A DNA stretch of 64,000 nucleotides, from positions 1 to 64,000 of the forward strand of contig NZ_JAIQZN010000019.1 in the NCBI RefSeq assembly GCF_023333585.1. The letters run 5' to 3'. This document shows, piece after piece, positions 17,426-26,320 of this stretch. Positions within the stretch are counted from its first letter, which is position 1. Each line of letters starts with the position of its first letter. The translations under genes were made by a program, and so were the position numbers. The notes under the pieces are model-generated. The model saw only the letters and a list, made by a program, of their open reading frames with translations, made no database searches and was not told where the DNA came from. Origin of the DNA: Argonema antarcticum A004/B2. Its GTDB lineage: Bacteria > Cyanobacteriota > Cyanobacteriia > Cyanobacteriales > Aerosakkonemataceae.

Positions 17426-20400
17426 TATACAACTCCTCCATAACATCTGATTCTATATCAAATGTTGTCCGCCATGTCATAATATCTGCGGCTACTTCAT
17501 CAGCATCTCTTAAAGCCATAGAGCGAGTCCAATAACGAACTTTGTCAGGTTTGATTAAATAAATAGTAGGAATTTTTACTCCATTCAATTCTACAGAATC
17601 ATAAATCCTGGCAACACACTGATAAAAGATGCCGCCGTCTTCTATATTTCCTCTTTCCAGATACAACTGATTTAGGTTCTCCAAGCGTTCCAGTAAATCA
17701 GGGGAGTCAATAGGTTCGATATATACTCCTTTACAGTTAGGTCTATTAAGATAAATTGCAACTAAACGGACAGGAAGAAGAGTCTTAGTTTGTTCCTGAA
17801 ATATGGTGGCACAAACTTGTTTATCTTGTCCAAATCCTGCTTTAAGAACTCGCAAAAAATACTCACAATATGCCGTAAGTTCAGGTTCAGTATTATTCTG
17901 AGATTGACTATTATCTATACGGTGAGTTCTTTTGCGTCCTGGAGAAGCACCATCTCCTTTAAAATCTGGCACAGTGTAATTAAATAGATCATTAATTAGC
18001 ACCCATTCACTATCTTTAAATTCAAAAGCTTGTCGTATGCGCGCATCTATATCATCAATTGTTTTTATATTCTGCAAATCTCCTACCGATAATTCAGGTA
18101 TTGGCACACGCAGTAAATCATCTACATTAACTTTAGGAATATATCCAGAAAATGAACCACTTGAAAGCAGTAGATAGTAGACAGCTAACTTACTGTTGTA
18201 TACTAGACAAGCAGCATTCAATAGTGAAGTATACTCTTCAGGAATATGTATGCTCACATAACTTTCAGAGCAGATAATTCCTTGATTTGTACTATTAGGA
18301 TTAACTATTGCTGAACAAAATCTACCGCTTTTTTTCTGCCAACTTTGCTTTACAATCATTTGTGGCAATTGAAATGCAGATAGGCTACTTAAACCAGTAC
18401 CAGAGTCAATGTATGGATCATTATTTATAGGAAGTATTTTAGCGTTTAGGTAAAGAAAACTTTGGTTCGGAAATTTGGTTGATTTCAAAATTCGTTTATT
18501 CACTACATCATTTTGTAATTTTCTTCTATTACCTCTTTTTACTCCTTGACGGGTCTTAGCAATGCTACGGGATTCAAGTTTGTCAATACTTAATTCTTGA
18601 TTCAATCTTCTGACCAAGGATAGATCACGTCTCCCTCCCCACATTAAAGCTGTCCAAACTAATGGATCTGCGATCGCCTCTTGTGGGTAAATTGTATTAA
18701 CATTGTGTGGCTCAATTACTATATGATAGTCATCCTCATTAGTCATTAATGGTTTTGGACAGATGTATGTTAAAGGTTCACCGTCAGGATGTGTGACTGA
18801 CATTGTGATAACACAAGCTGGAGAAATAGCATCTTTGAAAAGTCCAAAACGCAATGCTGACAAATTAACTATCTCTTCAATTTTGAACTCTGAAAAGAGA
18901 GTTTTACGGAATTTCCTAGCAGGTTTATTTTGATTAAAAATCAAAGCCATTGCTGGTTGCATCATTGCGACCTGTCCACCAGATTTGGTTAAAGAAGCAG
19001 CTTTTGGTAGAAAGAAAAGAGCAATATTACCATAAGATGTATTCCATTTATTCCGATTTTCAGGTCTATTCTTCCAAGAATCTATGTATAAAGATTTCTT
19101 TATAGTATTTTTACCCCAAGGTGCATTACCTACGACTAAATCATATTTACCAGCATCCTGAACAGAACGAAAACCTTCTTTTTCTTCTTCAAAAAAATCA
19201 GCAGCAATTAATTGACGTTGACGTAATCTAGGAAAGCGAAACTCATTCTCCCAATAATCTTGAGGTTCAACTTTATCTAGCATGGTTAAATAAAGACTAA
19301 AAGATGCTACTCTTACTGCTTGAGCATCTACATCAACACCAAATAAATTATTTTCTAGTAAATTTTTTAAATCACTTGGCTGAATTGTTTTTGGATGAGC
19401 TTGTTCCCATCTATGAATTAAACGCTGAAATGCTTTAACCAGAAAAATTCCTGAACCACAAGCAGGATCAAGAATCTTGATATCCCATTCTTGACTATCC
19501 CAAGGTAAAACACCATCTAGGACAAAATCAACTATATGTTCTGGTGTGTAATGAACTCCTGTGCCAGATTCTTTACTAACAAACTCCTCATATATACTGC
19601 TAATAAACTCCAAAGGTATAACGTCAAAATGGTAGTATGGCCATAAACTTAATTGTCCAGTTTCAATGTCTACATGACCACTAACAAAATAAGCCAGTAT
19701 ATTTAAGTGAGTTCCTTTAACTTTTTGTTCTTCTGTTTGCCATTCTGCTTCACGTTCTTCTTTGGTAGCTCCTTTACCTGGGAATAAATCACCATTGAAC
19801 TTGCTATTAAGCCAACGAAAAAATTTATAAGTATCTCTATGATTTCTTAATATGTCAGCTAAATGAGAGTATTTAGCCGATAATTCCCCAATTCTATATA
19901 AATGATCTAGTAAATTTTCATTTAAAGCAGGATTACCTTCAGCTTCTTGACGGTCAAAAAGGAATTGAATGAAAATAATTCTTGCTAATAAATCATGAAT
20001 TGTATCATCATCAAGTTCATTTTTTTGAAGTATTTTCCTAACACTTTTCAGATTTTTCAATAGCATCTGGTCAGCGGCTTGTTTTCGTTGAAATCGCTGG
20101 CTATGTTCTTGAAAAAATTGACCTGATACTAAATCAGCCCAGTGTAACCGCAAAGTTTCAGCAGCTTGACCTGAAAGAGACACCTGATTAAATGACTCTA
20201 TTTCCCGTTTAGAAACGTTAACTACAGGATTGATAATATCATCTTCTTTTGGAGGTTCTTCGTAGCACGTCCAAATTCTTAAGCGATTAGGTTCTGTTGT
20301 AATTAGTGATGGTGTACGAGAAAAACTCCAAGCAAGTTGATAAGTTTTCCTCAGTGTTTCTTCTGATATTTCTGTGGGAAAGTCACACACCAGAGCAATA

Positions 20401-20612
20401 GGTGTTTCTGTCGAGTCACCTTGAGGATTTGCCGACAGCACGCCTATTTGCACACCATCACCACCTGAAAGTTTGCTGATAGTTCTACCTAATTTTTCCC
20501 TAGCGATTCGTGCATAAACACTTGGACCAGCACCAGATGGCTCCAAAATTTCTTGTGGAGTTGGCCAGTGAAGCTTTTCATGTGCTAGTTCAAGTAGTCC
20601 AGACTGTGACAT
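17418..20612 (-). CDS. N6-adenine DNA methyltransferase, Eco57I/type IIG-like
   Basis: The protein has 1064 residues. The N-terminal region (about 1-200) is alpha/beta and may hold a nuclease-like or accessory domain. Residues 352-357 read GVHYTP, the usual lead-in to gamma-type MTases. Motif I is LDPACGSGIFLV (381-392) and motif IV is NAPW (496-499), a variant of NPPY/NPPW. The C-terminal half is a probable target-recognition region (about 700-900) plus a unique tail. It methylates adenine in a specific DNA sequence and is paired with a nuclease-like gene that overlaps its stop. Related large enzymes occur in type IIG, DISARM and BREX systems, but no companion genes of those are here. Confidence 0.85.
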   Translation of the reverse strand: MSQSGLLELAHEKLHWPTPQEILEPSGAGPSVYARIAREKLGRTISKLSGGDGVQIGVLSANPQGDSTETPIALVCDFPTEISEETLRKTYQLAWSFSRTPSLITTEPNRLRIWTCYEEPPKEDDIINPVVNVSKREIESFNQVSLSGQAAETLRLHWADLVSGQFFQEHSQRFQRKQAADQMLLKNLKSVRKILQKNELDDDTIHDLLARIIFIQFLFDRQEAEGNPALNENLLDHLYRIGELSAKYSHLADILRNHRDTYKFFRWLNSKFNGDLFPGKGATKEEREAEWQTEEQKVKGTHLNILAYFVSGHVDIETGQLSLWPYYHFDVIPLEFISSIYEEFVSKESGTGVHYTPEHIVDFVLDGVLPWDSQEWDIKILDPACGSGIFLVKAFQRLIHRWEQAHPKTIQPSDLKNLLENNLFGVDVDAQAVRVASFSLYLTMLDKVEPQDYWENEFRFPRLRQRQLIAADFFEEEKEGFRSVQDAGKYDLVVGNAPWGKNTIKKSLYIDSWKNRPENRNKWNTSYGNIALFFLPKAASLTKSGGQVAMMQPAMALIFNQNKPARKFRKTLFSEFKIEEIVNLSALRFGLFKDAISPACVITMSVTHPDGEPLTYICPKPLMTNEDDYHIVIEPHNVNTIYPQEAIADPLVWTALMWGGRRDLSLVRRLNQELSIDKLESRSIAKTRQGVKRGNRRKLQNDVVNKRILKSTKFPNQSFLYLNAKILPINNDPYIDSGTGLSSLSAFQLPQMIVKQSWQKKSGRFCSAIVNPNSTNQGIICSESYVSIHIPEEYTSLLNAACLVYNSKLAVYYLLLSSGSFSGYIPKVNVDDLLRVPIPELSVGDLQNIKTIDDIDARIRQAFEFKDSEWVLINDLFNYTVPDFKGDGASPGRKRTHRIDNSQSQNNTEPELTAYCEYFLRVLKAGFGQDKQVCATIFQEQTKTLLPVRLVAIYLNRPNCKGVYIEPIDSPDLLERLENLNQLYLERGNIEDGGIFYQCVARIYDSVELNGVKIPTIYLIKPDKVRYWTRSMALRDADEVAADIMTWRTTFDIESDVMEELYSG

Positions 20613-20700
20613 TCCGTTTTTTACGCTGCATTAAAGTATAGTTTCACATTTCAACCATCACACTGATAATCACAATATACAATATCGTGCGACTTTAGTA
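20613..20700. promoter_or_regulatory. AT-rich upstream region of the R-M unit
   Basis: This non-coding stretch lies directly before the methyltransferase. It presumably carries its promoter, but no clear -35/-10 pair was defined. Confidence 0.3.
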
Positions 20701-20820
20701 TTAATCTCCCAATCTACTAATTAACCTTTGATAAATAATATCCAACCACACTGGAATCACAGGCTTACCTTCCACTACGTAAGCGATCGCACTCTCCCTC
20801 TCAAACTCTACCACTTGGAG
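20701..20820 (-). pseudogene. C-terminal fragment duplicated from the neighbouring 20834 gene
   Basis: The minus-strand frame reads LQVVEFERESAIAYVVEGKP then VIPVWLDIIYQRLIS and stops at 20701. It parallels KLVEFDGEKVVAAWAEGKFV-VPVWLDVIYGR of the gene just upstream. Only about 38 codons remain, so this is the tail of a second, diverged copy. Confidence 0.7.
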
Positions 20821-20833
20821 CGATCGCGCTCTA

Positions 20834-21100
20834 CTACTTCACCCTCTCACGCGATCGCCCATAAATCACATCCAACCACACCGGCACAACAAACTTACCC
20901 TCAGCCCAAGCTGCTACTACCTTCTCCCCATCGAACTCTACCAACTTAGCCGCTCCTTCCTGTGATTCTTTGACAAAAATTAACCGCTTTGGCGCTCGAT
21001 CGCTCAAAAGCCCCGGATACTGCTCCTTAAGCGTCTTCAGCACCTCCCGTGCCACCTCAAAGGTAAAACGCCAATAAACCATCGCCCCTAATTCCAGCAA
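20834..21100 (-). CDS. hypothetical protein, 5' end uncertain
   Basis: From a TTG at 21100 the protein has 88 residues. The frame is open back to a TAG at 21197-21199 and reads plausible protein upstream (VVVPAIAETGTGRSIYYSEG), but no ATG, GTG or TTG precedes that part. The gene may be 5'-truncated or use an unusual start. The body (GAMVYWRFTFEVAREVLKTL, VVPVWLDVIYG) matches no family I can name. It lies between the R-M cargo and the transposon terminus, next to a duplicated tail fragment. Confidence 0.5.
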   Translation of the reverse strand: MLELGAMVYWRFTFEVAREVLKTLKEQYPGLLSDRAPKRLIFVKESQEGAAKLVEFDGEKVVAAWAEGKFVVPVWLDVIYGRSRERVK

Positions 21101-21219
21101 ATTTCCCTCAGAGTAGTAAATACTCCTCCCCGTCCCCGTTTCCGCGATCGCAGGGACAACAACGCCAATACTGCGACTGAAGTAACGTACAGCCCGCTAT
21201 CTCCGCCGCCCGATGGACT

Positions 21220-21273
21220 TGTCCGTGTTGACAATAATCTGTCAACACGGACAAATAACTTGACATTATACAA
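21220..21273 (-). mobile_element. type V-K CAST-like transposon terminus
   Basis: Read on the minus strand from 21273, the sequence begins TGTATAATGTCAAGTTAT, then TGTCCGTGTTGACAGATTAT and TGTCAACACGGACA. This follows the published end of the Scytonema CAST (TGTACAGTGACAAATTAT..., TGTC...GTGACAGATTA, as remembered) at most positions: TGTA terminus, then TGTC/GACA-type TnsB-binding repeats. It ends 7 bp from the 3' end of tRNA-Cys, the usual kind of V-K insertion site. The core also forms a perfect 14-bp inverted repeat (21211-21254 region: TGTCCGTGTTGACA with TGTCAACACGGACA). Confidence 0.7.
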
Positions 21274-21280
21274 CTTTAAA

Positions 21281-21351
<71 letters not shown>

Positions 21352-21520
21352 GTAACTCAGGAATACCAATATAACAAATTTCCCTCTCCTTGAAAAGCTA
21401 GATCCAAACAAATCTCACAATGTAAATAAATGTAACAATAATGCAGTCAAAGCGTTTTAATGTCTTGACAGCGGGCTATCTAATCGATAAGGTGATATAC
21501 ATACCCGGGTAGAACGACTG

Positions 21521-21877
21521 ATGAGTCATATGCAAGATAAACAAAAGGTTACGTTGTATCTTTCACCAGAGCTGCATCGTCAACTCAAGATTCGAGCCGC
21601 AATTGACTCAGAGCCGATGTCATCGATTGCCGAACGAGCCATTATCTTCTACCTAACTCACCCAGAAGTGATAGACGAGATAGAGGCATCCTACGGGCAA
21701 ACGCATCGAGTTTACAGTTGTCCGGAGTGTAAGGGTTCCGTCGTAATCCAACAGGGAGATTTAGTTTCCCTAAACAAACAGCCCGGTGTACTTGCAGAAG
21801 AAGAACTTTCGGTTGAAAAGGTGACAGTAACATCTGGAACCGATCAACAGGAAGAGCAAGAGTTGGTTCCCTGCTAA
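21521..21877 (+). CDS. ribbon-helix-helix-like small protein upstream of ycf46
   Basis: The protein has 118 residues. The N-terminal 50 (KVTLYLSPELHRQLKIRAAI then SSIAERAIIFYL) match the strand-helix-helix layout of CopG/RHH DNA-binding proteins. The second part has one CxxC (YSCPECKG) and an acidic tail. It is co-directional with ycf46, 92 bp downstream, as in other cyanobacteria. It may be a repressor of this small operon, which is inference. Confidence 0.75.
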   Translation: MSHMQDKQKVTLYLSPELHRQLKIRAAIDSEPMSSIAERAIIFYLTHPEVIDEIEASYGQTHRVYSCPECKGSVVIQQGDLVSLNKQPGVLAEEELSVEKVTVTSGTDQQEEQELVPC

Positions 21878-21969
21878 AGTCGCAAACTCGATCCCAGCAG
21901 ACAACTATTGAGAAAAATTCTAGCAAGGTCTGCACCGTCTCCATTCGGTCGATAGTAGGTCGTGGCGAA

Positions 21970-23493
21970 ATGAAAGAAGAACTCAGCGTTCTGATTCAAG
22001 CTCAATATCCTCTGATCTACCTCGTGACATCCGAGGAAGAGCGGGCAGAGCAGGCAATAGCGACAATCGCTCAAATGAAACCCCCGCGACGGGTGTTTGT
22101 GTGGACGGTGACTCACGGAATGGTCGAGTATGGCCAACCGCGCCACGTTACCCAGCACAATACCGTTTCGCCGGAAGCAGCGATTGAGTGGGTGATGAAC
22201 CGACAGAAAGACCCTCAGCGAGATTCTAGTATTTTCATCTTCAAGGATCTGCATCCATTTATCGAGTCTCCAGCAACGACGCGATGGTTAAGGGATGCGA
22301 TCGCCAGCTTCAAAGGCACCCAAAAAACCATCATCCTGATGTCCCCGGTGCAAACCATTCCGATTGAACTGGAGAAGGAAGTTGTAGTTCTGGACTTCGC
22401 GCTGCCGGACATGGCAGAGCTCAATCAGGTGTTGACGCAGCATTTAGATCCCAGTCGTGCGCGTAGACTGACGACAGAAGCGCGGGAAAAACTCCTGAGA
22501 GCAGCCCTGGGGCTGACGAAGGATGAAGCAGAAAAGGTGTACCGTAAAGCACAGGTCACCAATGGCCGCCTGACCGAATCAGAAGTAGACATCATACTTT
22601 CCGAGAAAAAACAGTTAATCCGTCGCAACGGTATTCTGGAATATATTGAGGAAGACGAAACGATTGATTCGATCGGTGGCTTAGAAGAGCTGAAACGATG
22701 GCTCAAACAACGCTCCAATGCTTTTACAGAGCGAGCCAGAGAGTATGGTCTGCCTCAGCCAAAGGGGATGCTAATCCTGGGTGTACCGGGTTGCGGCAAG
22801 TCCTTGATTGCTAAGACTACTTCCCGCCTTTGGGGTCTGCCACTTTTGCGATTGGACATGGGCCGCGTGTATGACGGCTCAATGGTAGGTCGCTCAGAGG
22901 CCAATCTCAGAAATGCTTTAAAAACGGCAGAATCTATTTCCCCAGTGATCTTATTCATTGATGAGTTGGACAAAGCTTTTGCGGGTAGCACTGGCTCAGC
23001 CGACTCTGATGGAGGCACTTCTAGCCGCATATTCGGCTCCTTCCTCACATGGATGCAAGAGAAAACCTCACCAGTATTTGTGATGGCGACAGCAAACCGA
23101 GTGGAACGCCTACCTGGGGAATTTTTGAGGAAGGGTCGCTTTGATGAGATTTTCTTCGTAGATTTGCCTACTCCCGAAGAACGCCAGGAGATCTTTAAGA
23201 TTCACATAGGTAAGCGACGCCGAGATGTAGCTCGCTTCGACCTAGAACAATTAGCTAAAGTCTCCGATGGTTTCTCTGGAGCAGAAATTGAGCAGGGATT
23301 AATTGCTTCGATGTACGAAGCCTTTGCTCAAGAACGAGAATTCACCCAGTTGGATATTATTGCCGCAATTAAAGCGACACAGCCGCTGTCTAGAACAATG
23401 ACAGAACAGGTAACGGCCTTGCGAGATTGGGCCAGACAGCGTGCTAGACCAGCTGCATCCTCCGTCGCAGAATATCAGCGAATGGAGTTTTAA
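21970..23493 (+). CDS. ycf46: Ycf46-like AAA ATPase
   Basis: The protein has 507 residues. The N-terminal part (1-235) is the Ycf46 domain, with LIQAQYPLIYLVTSEEERA. The AAA module (about 240-480) has Walker A GVPGCGKS, Walker B ILFIDELDKAF, sensor-1 ATANR and the arginine finger region LRKGRFDEIFFVDLPT. The family is conserved in cyanobacteria and red algal plastids. It has been linked to photosynthesis and carbon-uptake regulation in Synechocystis, but its biochemical target is not established. It is followed 140 bp later by ycf35. Confidence 0.92.
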   Translation: MKEELSVLIQAQYPLIYLVTSEEERAEQAIATIAQMKPPRRVFVWTVTHGMVEYGQPRHVTQHNTVSPEAAIEWVMNRQKDPQRDSSIFIFKDLHPFIESPATTRWLRDAIASFKGTQKTIILMSPVQTIPIELEKEVVVLDFALPDMAELNQVLTQHLDPSRARRLTTEAREKLLRAALGLTKDEAEKVYRKAQVTNGRLTESEVDIILSEKKQLIRRNGILEYIEEDETIDSIGGLEELKRWLKQRSNAFTERAREYGLPQPKGMLILGVPGCGKSLIAKTTSRLWGLPLLRLDMGRVYDGSMVGRSEANLRNALKTAESISPVILFIDELDKAFAGSTGSADSDGGTSSRIFGSFLTWMQEKTSPVFVMATANRVERLPGEFLRKGRFDEIFFVDLPTPEERQEIFKIHIGKRRRDVARFDLEQLAKVSDGFSGAEIEQGLIASMYEAFAQEREFTQLDIIAAIKATQPLSRTMTEQVTALRDWARQRARPAASSVAEYQRMEF

Positions 23494-23633
23494 AAGCTTT
23501 CTCCTGCTCCCAACAGGAGGAAAGGCTAGCTTTTGCTAGCGGGTTAAGAGAATGCCGCGATCGCTCTCATACGCGGCTCGATCGTCACAAAAACGTTGTT
23601 GTTTGTTTGTAACTTCTCTAGGAGGAAATCCCA

Positions 23634-23987
23634 ATGTCTCACTTTAGCACACTGCGTACCAAAATCACCGAATCCGAAATCCTCAAGGCTTCTCTGCGCG
23701 ACCTGGGCATCAGCGTCAAGAGCAATGCCGATGTGCGTGGATACAACGGCCAACGAGTTCGGGCTGACTTGGTTGCAGTTCTGGAAGGCGAATACGATTT
23801 GGGCTGGTCTCGCAATAGCGATGGGTCTTTCGACCTGATTGCTGACCTGTGGGGTGTCGCTAAGAAGCACAACCAGACCGAGCTGATTAATTCCATCAAT
23901 CAGAAGTACGCGGTTAACAAGACTCTGGCTGAAGTGAAGCAGCGCGGTTTGCAAAACGCCAACGTTAAGTTGGTAGTGCAAAAATAA
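23634..23987 (+). CDS. ycf35: Ycf35 / DUF1257 protein
   Basis: This 117-residue protein matches the Ycf35 family throughout (SHFSTLRTKITESEILKASL start, LIADLWGVAKKHNQ). The function is unknown; it is conserved in cyanobacteria and some plastids. AGGAGGAAATCCC lies directly before the ATG, a very strong ribosome binding site, so it is probably well expressed. It is the second gene after ycf46, and a bidirectional terminator follows at 24118-24150. Confidence 0.92.
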   Translation: MSHFSTLRTKITESEILKASLRDLGISVKSNADVRGYNGQRVRADLVAVLEGEYDLGWSRNSDGSFDLIADLWGVAKKHNQTELINSINQKYAVNKTLAEVKQRGLQNANVKLVVQK

Positions 23988-24117
23988 TTGCTCTGTTGCG
24001 TTCCCAAGCTCACGGGTTAATCGACAGGAGGTTAGCCCGTTTCTCTTCCACTTCTAGTCAGCCCCTTTTCACTAAAGGGAAGTAATGAACCAAAAATCTT
24101 CTACCCTGTTAGAAAAC

Positions 24118-24150
24118 AAAAAAGGCCAGCTTTTTAAGCTGGCCTTTCTC
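24118..24150. terminator. bidirectional Rho-independent terminator
   Basis: The hairpin AAAGGCCAGCTT / AAGCTGGCCTTT has A-rich and T-rich flanks on both sides. It separates the convergent ycf35 and aroF. Confidence 0.9.
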
Positions 24151-24151
24151 A

Positions 24152-25210
24152 TTATGCTATAGCAGCAACAGCTTGAGGCCAGCGTTGCATTGCTTTTCCA
24201 ATTACGGCCATTTCTTGCATCAAACGATCGAACCGTTCGGGTGTGAGAGATTGAGGGCCATCAGACAAAGCTTTGGCTGGGTTGGGATGAACTTCAATCA
24301 TCAGGGAGTCTGCACCTGATGCGATCGAAGCCATTGCCATTGCAGGCACGTATTCGGCGCGTCCAGTGCCGTGGCTGGGATCGATCATAATCGGCAAGTG
24401 GGAGAGACTCCGCAAGACGGGTACAGCCGATAAATCGAGCGTATTGCGTGCGTACTGGCGATCGAACGTGCGAATGCCTCGTTCGCAAAGAATCACATTC
24501 GGGTTGCCAGCAGCCAGAATATACTCAGCCGCCATCAACCAATCTTCGATCGTCGCCGCCATCCCCCGCTTCAGAAGAACTGGCTTTTCCTGCGCCCCCA
24601 CTTTTTTGAGCAGAGAGAAATTCTGCATATTGCGGGCTCCGATTTGGATTACGTCTGCATACTCTCCCAGTACTTCCAAATCTGAAGCATCCATCAGTTC
24701 TGTAATAATGCCCAAACCAGTCGCTTCACGGGCCGCTGCTAGCAATTCCAACGCACTCTCACCGTGACCTTGGAAGGCGTATGGGGAAGTACGAGGCTTA
24801 TAAGCACCGCCACGCAGGAACTGCGCCCCAGCTGCCTTTACCCGCCGCGCTGTCTCCACAATCATCTGCTCATTCTCAACAGAACAAGGCCCAGCAACGA
24901 CTACTAGGGGATGGTGCAAACCAATAGAAACAGGCCCGTTGGGAGTAGGAACTACTACTTCCGAAGCTTCGCCGTGGCGATATTCCAGGCTAGCTCTTTT
25001 AAATGGCTGTTCTACCCGCAGCACTTGCTCGATCCAGGGGCTAATTTCCTGCATTTGCAGCGGGTCTAAGTGAGCCGTATCGCCGACTACACCAATCACC
25101 ACTTTATGCTTACCAACAATTTTTTCTGGCGTCAGCCCCCAGGAGCAGAGTTCTTCGGTAAGACGGGCAATCTCGACTTCTGGGGAGCCGATTTTCATGA
25201 CTACGATCAT
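24152..25210 (-). CDS. aroF: 3-deoxy-7-phosphoheptulonate synthase (DAHP synthase)
   Basis: The 352-residue enzyme condenses PEP and erythrose-4-phosphate, the first step of the shikimate pathway. The N-terminal 70 residues form the small ferredoxin-like regulatory domain of the type I-beta class. The barrel carries VAGPCSVE, LRGGAYKPRTSPY, VLLKRGM, ERGIRTF and IDPSHGTGR, all canonical. The length is normal. The gene is monocistronic. Confidence 0.95.
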   Translation of the reverse strand: MIVVMKIGSPEVEIARLTEELCSWGLTPEKIVGKHKVVIGVVGDTAHLDPLQMQEISPWIEQVLRVEQPFKRASLEYRHGEASEVVVPTPNGPVSIGLHHPLVVVAGPCSVENEQMIVETARRVKAAGAQFLRGGAYKPRTSPYAFQGHGESALELLAAAREATGLGIITELMDASDLEVLGEYADVIQIGARNMQNFSLLKKVGAQEKPVLLKRGMAATIEDWLMAAEYILAAGNPNVILCERGIRTFDRQYARNTLDLSAVPVLRSLSHLPIMIDPSHGTGRAEYVPAMAMASIASGADSLMIEVHPNPAKALSDGPQSLTPERFDRLMQEMAVIGKAMQRWPQAVAAIA

Positions 25211-25355
25211 ATTGAAAATCCTTTGTTAAGTTCTTTGGGTGCAGTATGGCTAAAAGCTAACCTATAGGTTCTCATATCAGCCTCAATGGAGCCAACCCGC
25301 GTCTTGCACTTTTGGCATAGGCATATTGCCTGCCGTCATTTTGGCACCAGGAATA

Positions 25356-25853
25356 TTAATTTTTTTGCTTACTCGATCGCCAAGCTGCCGTCATCCGTCC
25401 CCAGTTGGTGGTAAATTGTTCCCACCCTAATTTGCTCCCTGATGTTTCTTCATCCCAGGATGCAGAGAGGACGCCATAGGTCAAGCCTAAGCCACCCAGA
25501 CCGAAAAAGCCCATGCTAACCAAGACAACTGCCGGGTTGGGAAGGTTAAACCAGGCATGACTAACTACGAAGTAGCTGATAATAAACGTGGCAATTCCCA
25601 AAAAAGTGGGAATACCAGAGAAAAGTGCCATCCGCGAGATCATGCGCTGGCTGACCGCTTCTGGAATGGCCATTGCTTCTTTGGAAACCGATCGCGGTTT
25701 ATTATCCTTTTTATCCCCAACGGACGTTACGGGTTGGTTTTTAGCTGGCTTTTTGGCATTTTTCTTGGGTTCAAAGGGTAAGCGTTCCTTAGCTTGGTCA
25801 GACTCCTTTGGAGTGTTGTCAGCTTTGCTTTTGGGTTGAGGTTCCGAAGCCAT
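25356..25853 (-). CDS. PAM68-like photosystem II assembly protein (DUF3464)
   Basis: The protein has 165 residues. The first 65 are highly charged (Lys/Glu/Pro-rich). Two transmembrane helices follow (about 80-103 and 108-130). After these come SASWDEE and LGWEQFTTNWGRM, the conserved PAM68/DUF3464 tail. In Arabidopsis, PAM68 assists early PSII assembly; the Synechocystis homologue is thylakoid-associated. It lies 5 bp behind rpsO, the usual cyanobacterial arrangement. Confidence 0.9.
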   Translation of the reverse strand: MASEPQPKSKADNTPKESDQAKERLPFEPKKNAKKPAKNQPVTSVGDKKDNKPRSVSKEAMAIPEAVSQRMISRMALFSGIPTFLGIATFIISYFVVSHAWFNLPNPAVVLVSMGFFGLGGLGLTYGVLSASWDEETSGSKLGWEQFTTNWGRMTAAWRSSKQKN

Positions 25854-25858
25854 AACCT

Positions 25859-26128
25859 TTAACCGCGAATGCCAAGGCGACCGATTAACCCTTGATAGCG
25901 CTCTGGATTTTCCTTAGAAACAAAGGACAGCAGGCGCTTGCGTTGACCAATCAGCTTCAACAAACCCCGGCGGGAAGCGTGGTCTTTGTGATTGGCTTTG
26001 AGGTGTTCGCTCAGGCGGTTAATGCGTTCCGTCAGTACGGCAATTTGCACATCTGCCGAACCAGTATCTGTCTCATGGATTTGATACTGGTCAATGATCT
26101 CGTGCTTTCGCTCTTGCGTAAGGGTCAT
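25859..26128 (-). CDS. rpsO: 30S ribosomal protein S15
   Basis: The 89 residues have the S15 signature ([39 protein letters not shown]). It binds 16S rRNA in the central domain of the small subunit. The first gene of an rpsO-PAM68 pair. Confidence 0.97.
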   Translation of the reverse strand: MTLTQERKHEIIDQYQIHETDTGSADVQIAVLTERINRLSEHLKANHKDHASRRGLLKLIGQRKRLLSFVSKENPERYQGLIGRLGIRG

Positions 26129-26238
26129 AGTTTCAGTGTGTGTACGTTAATTCAGCAGCTTTTTATCATACCATAGCCGACCCGGAGTCTGCGTTGGGGT
26201 CGATCGCTACGCCTCTAATCATCAGAGTTGTGAGACTG

Positions 26239-26276
26239 TAATAAAATAAAGTCCCTAAACTCTCGTTTGAGGGACT
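26239..26276 (-). terminator. terminator downstream of cphB
   Basis: The hairpin AGTCCCT...AGGGACT is followed on the minus strand by a TTTATTTTATT tract. It ends the cyanophycinase transcript. Confidence 0.7.
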
Positions 26277-26320
26277 TGTACAATGAACAAATATTAATAG
26301 TTAACTTGAATCAGTTGCTC

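Noticed and set aside
21211-21254. Terminator of tRNA-Cys
   Set aside because: The 14-bp inverted repeat lacks a T-run after the hairpin, and the sequence fits transposon-end repeats better; a secondary terminator role cannot be excluded.
20640-21280. cas12k, tracrRNA or CRISPR repeats of the CAST
   Set aside because: Looked for coding frames or repeat units resembling V-K elements between the R-M genes and trnC; none found.
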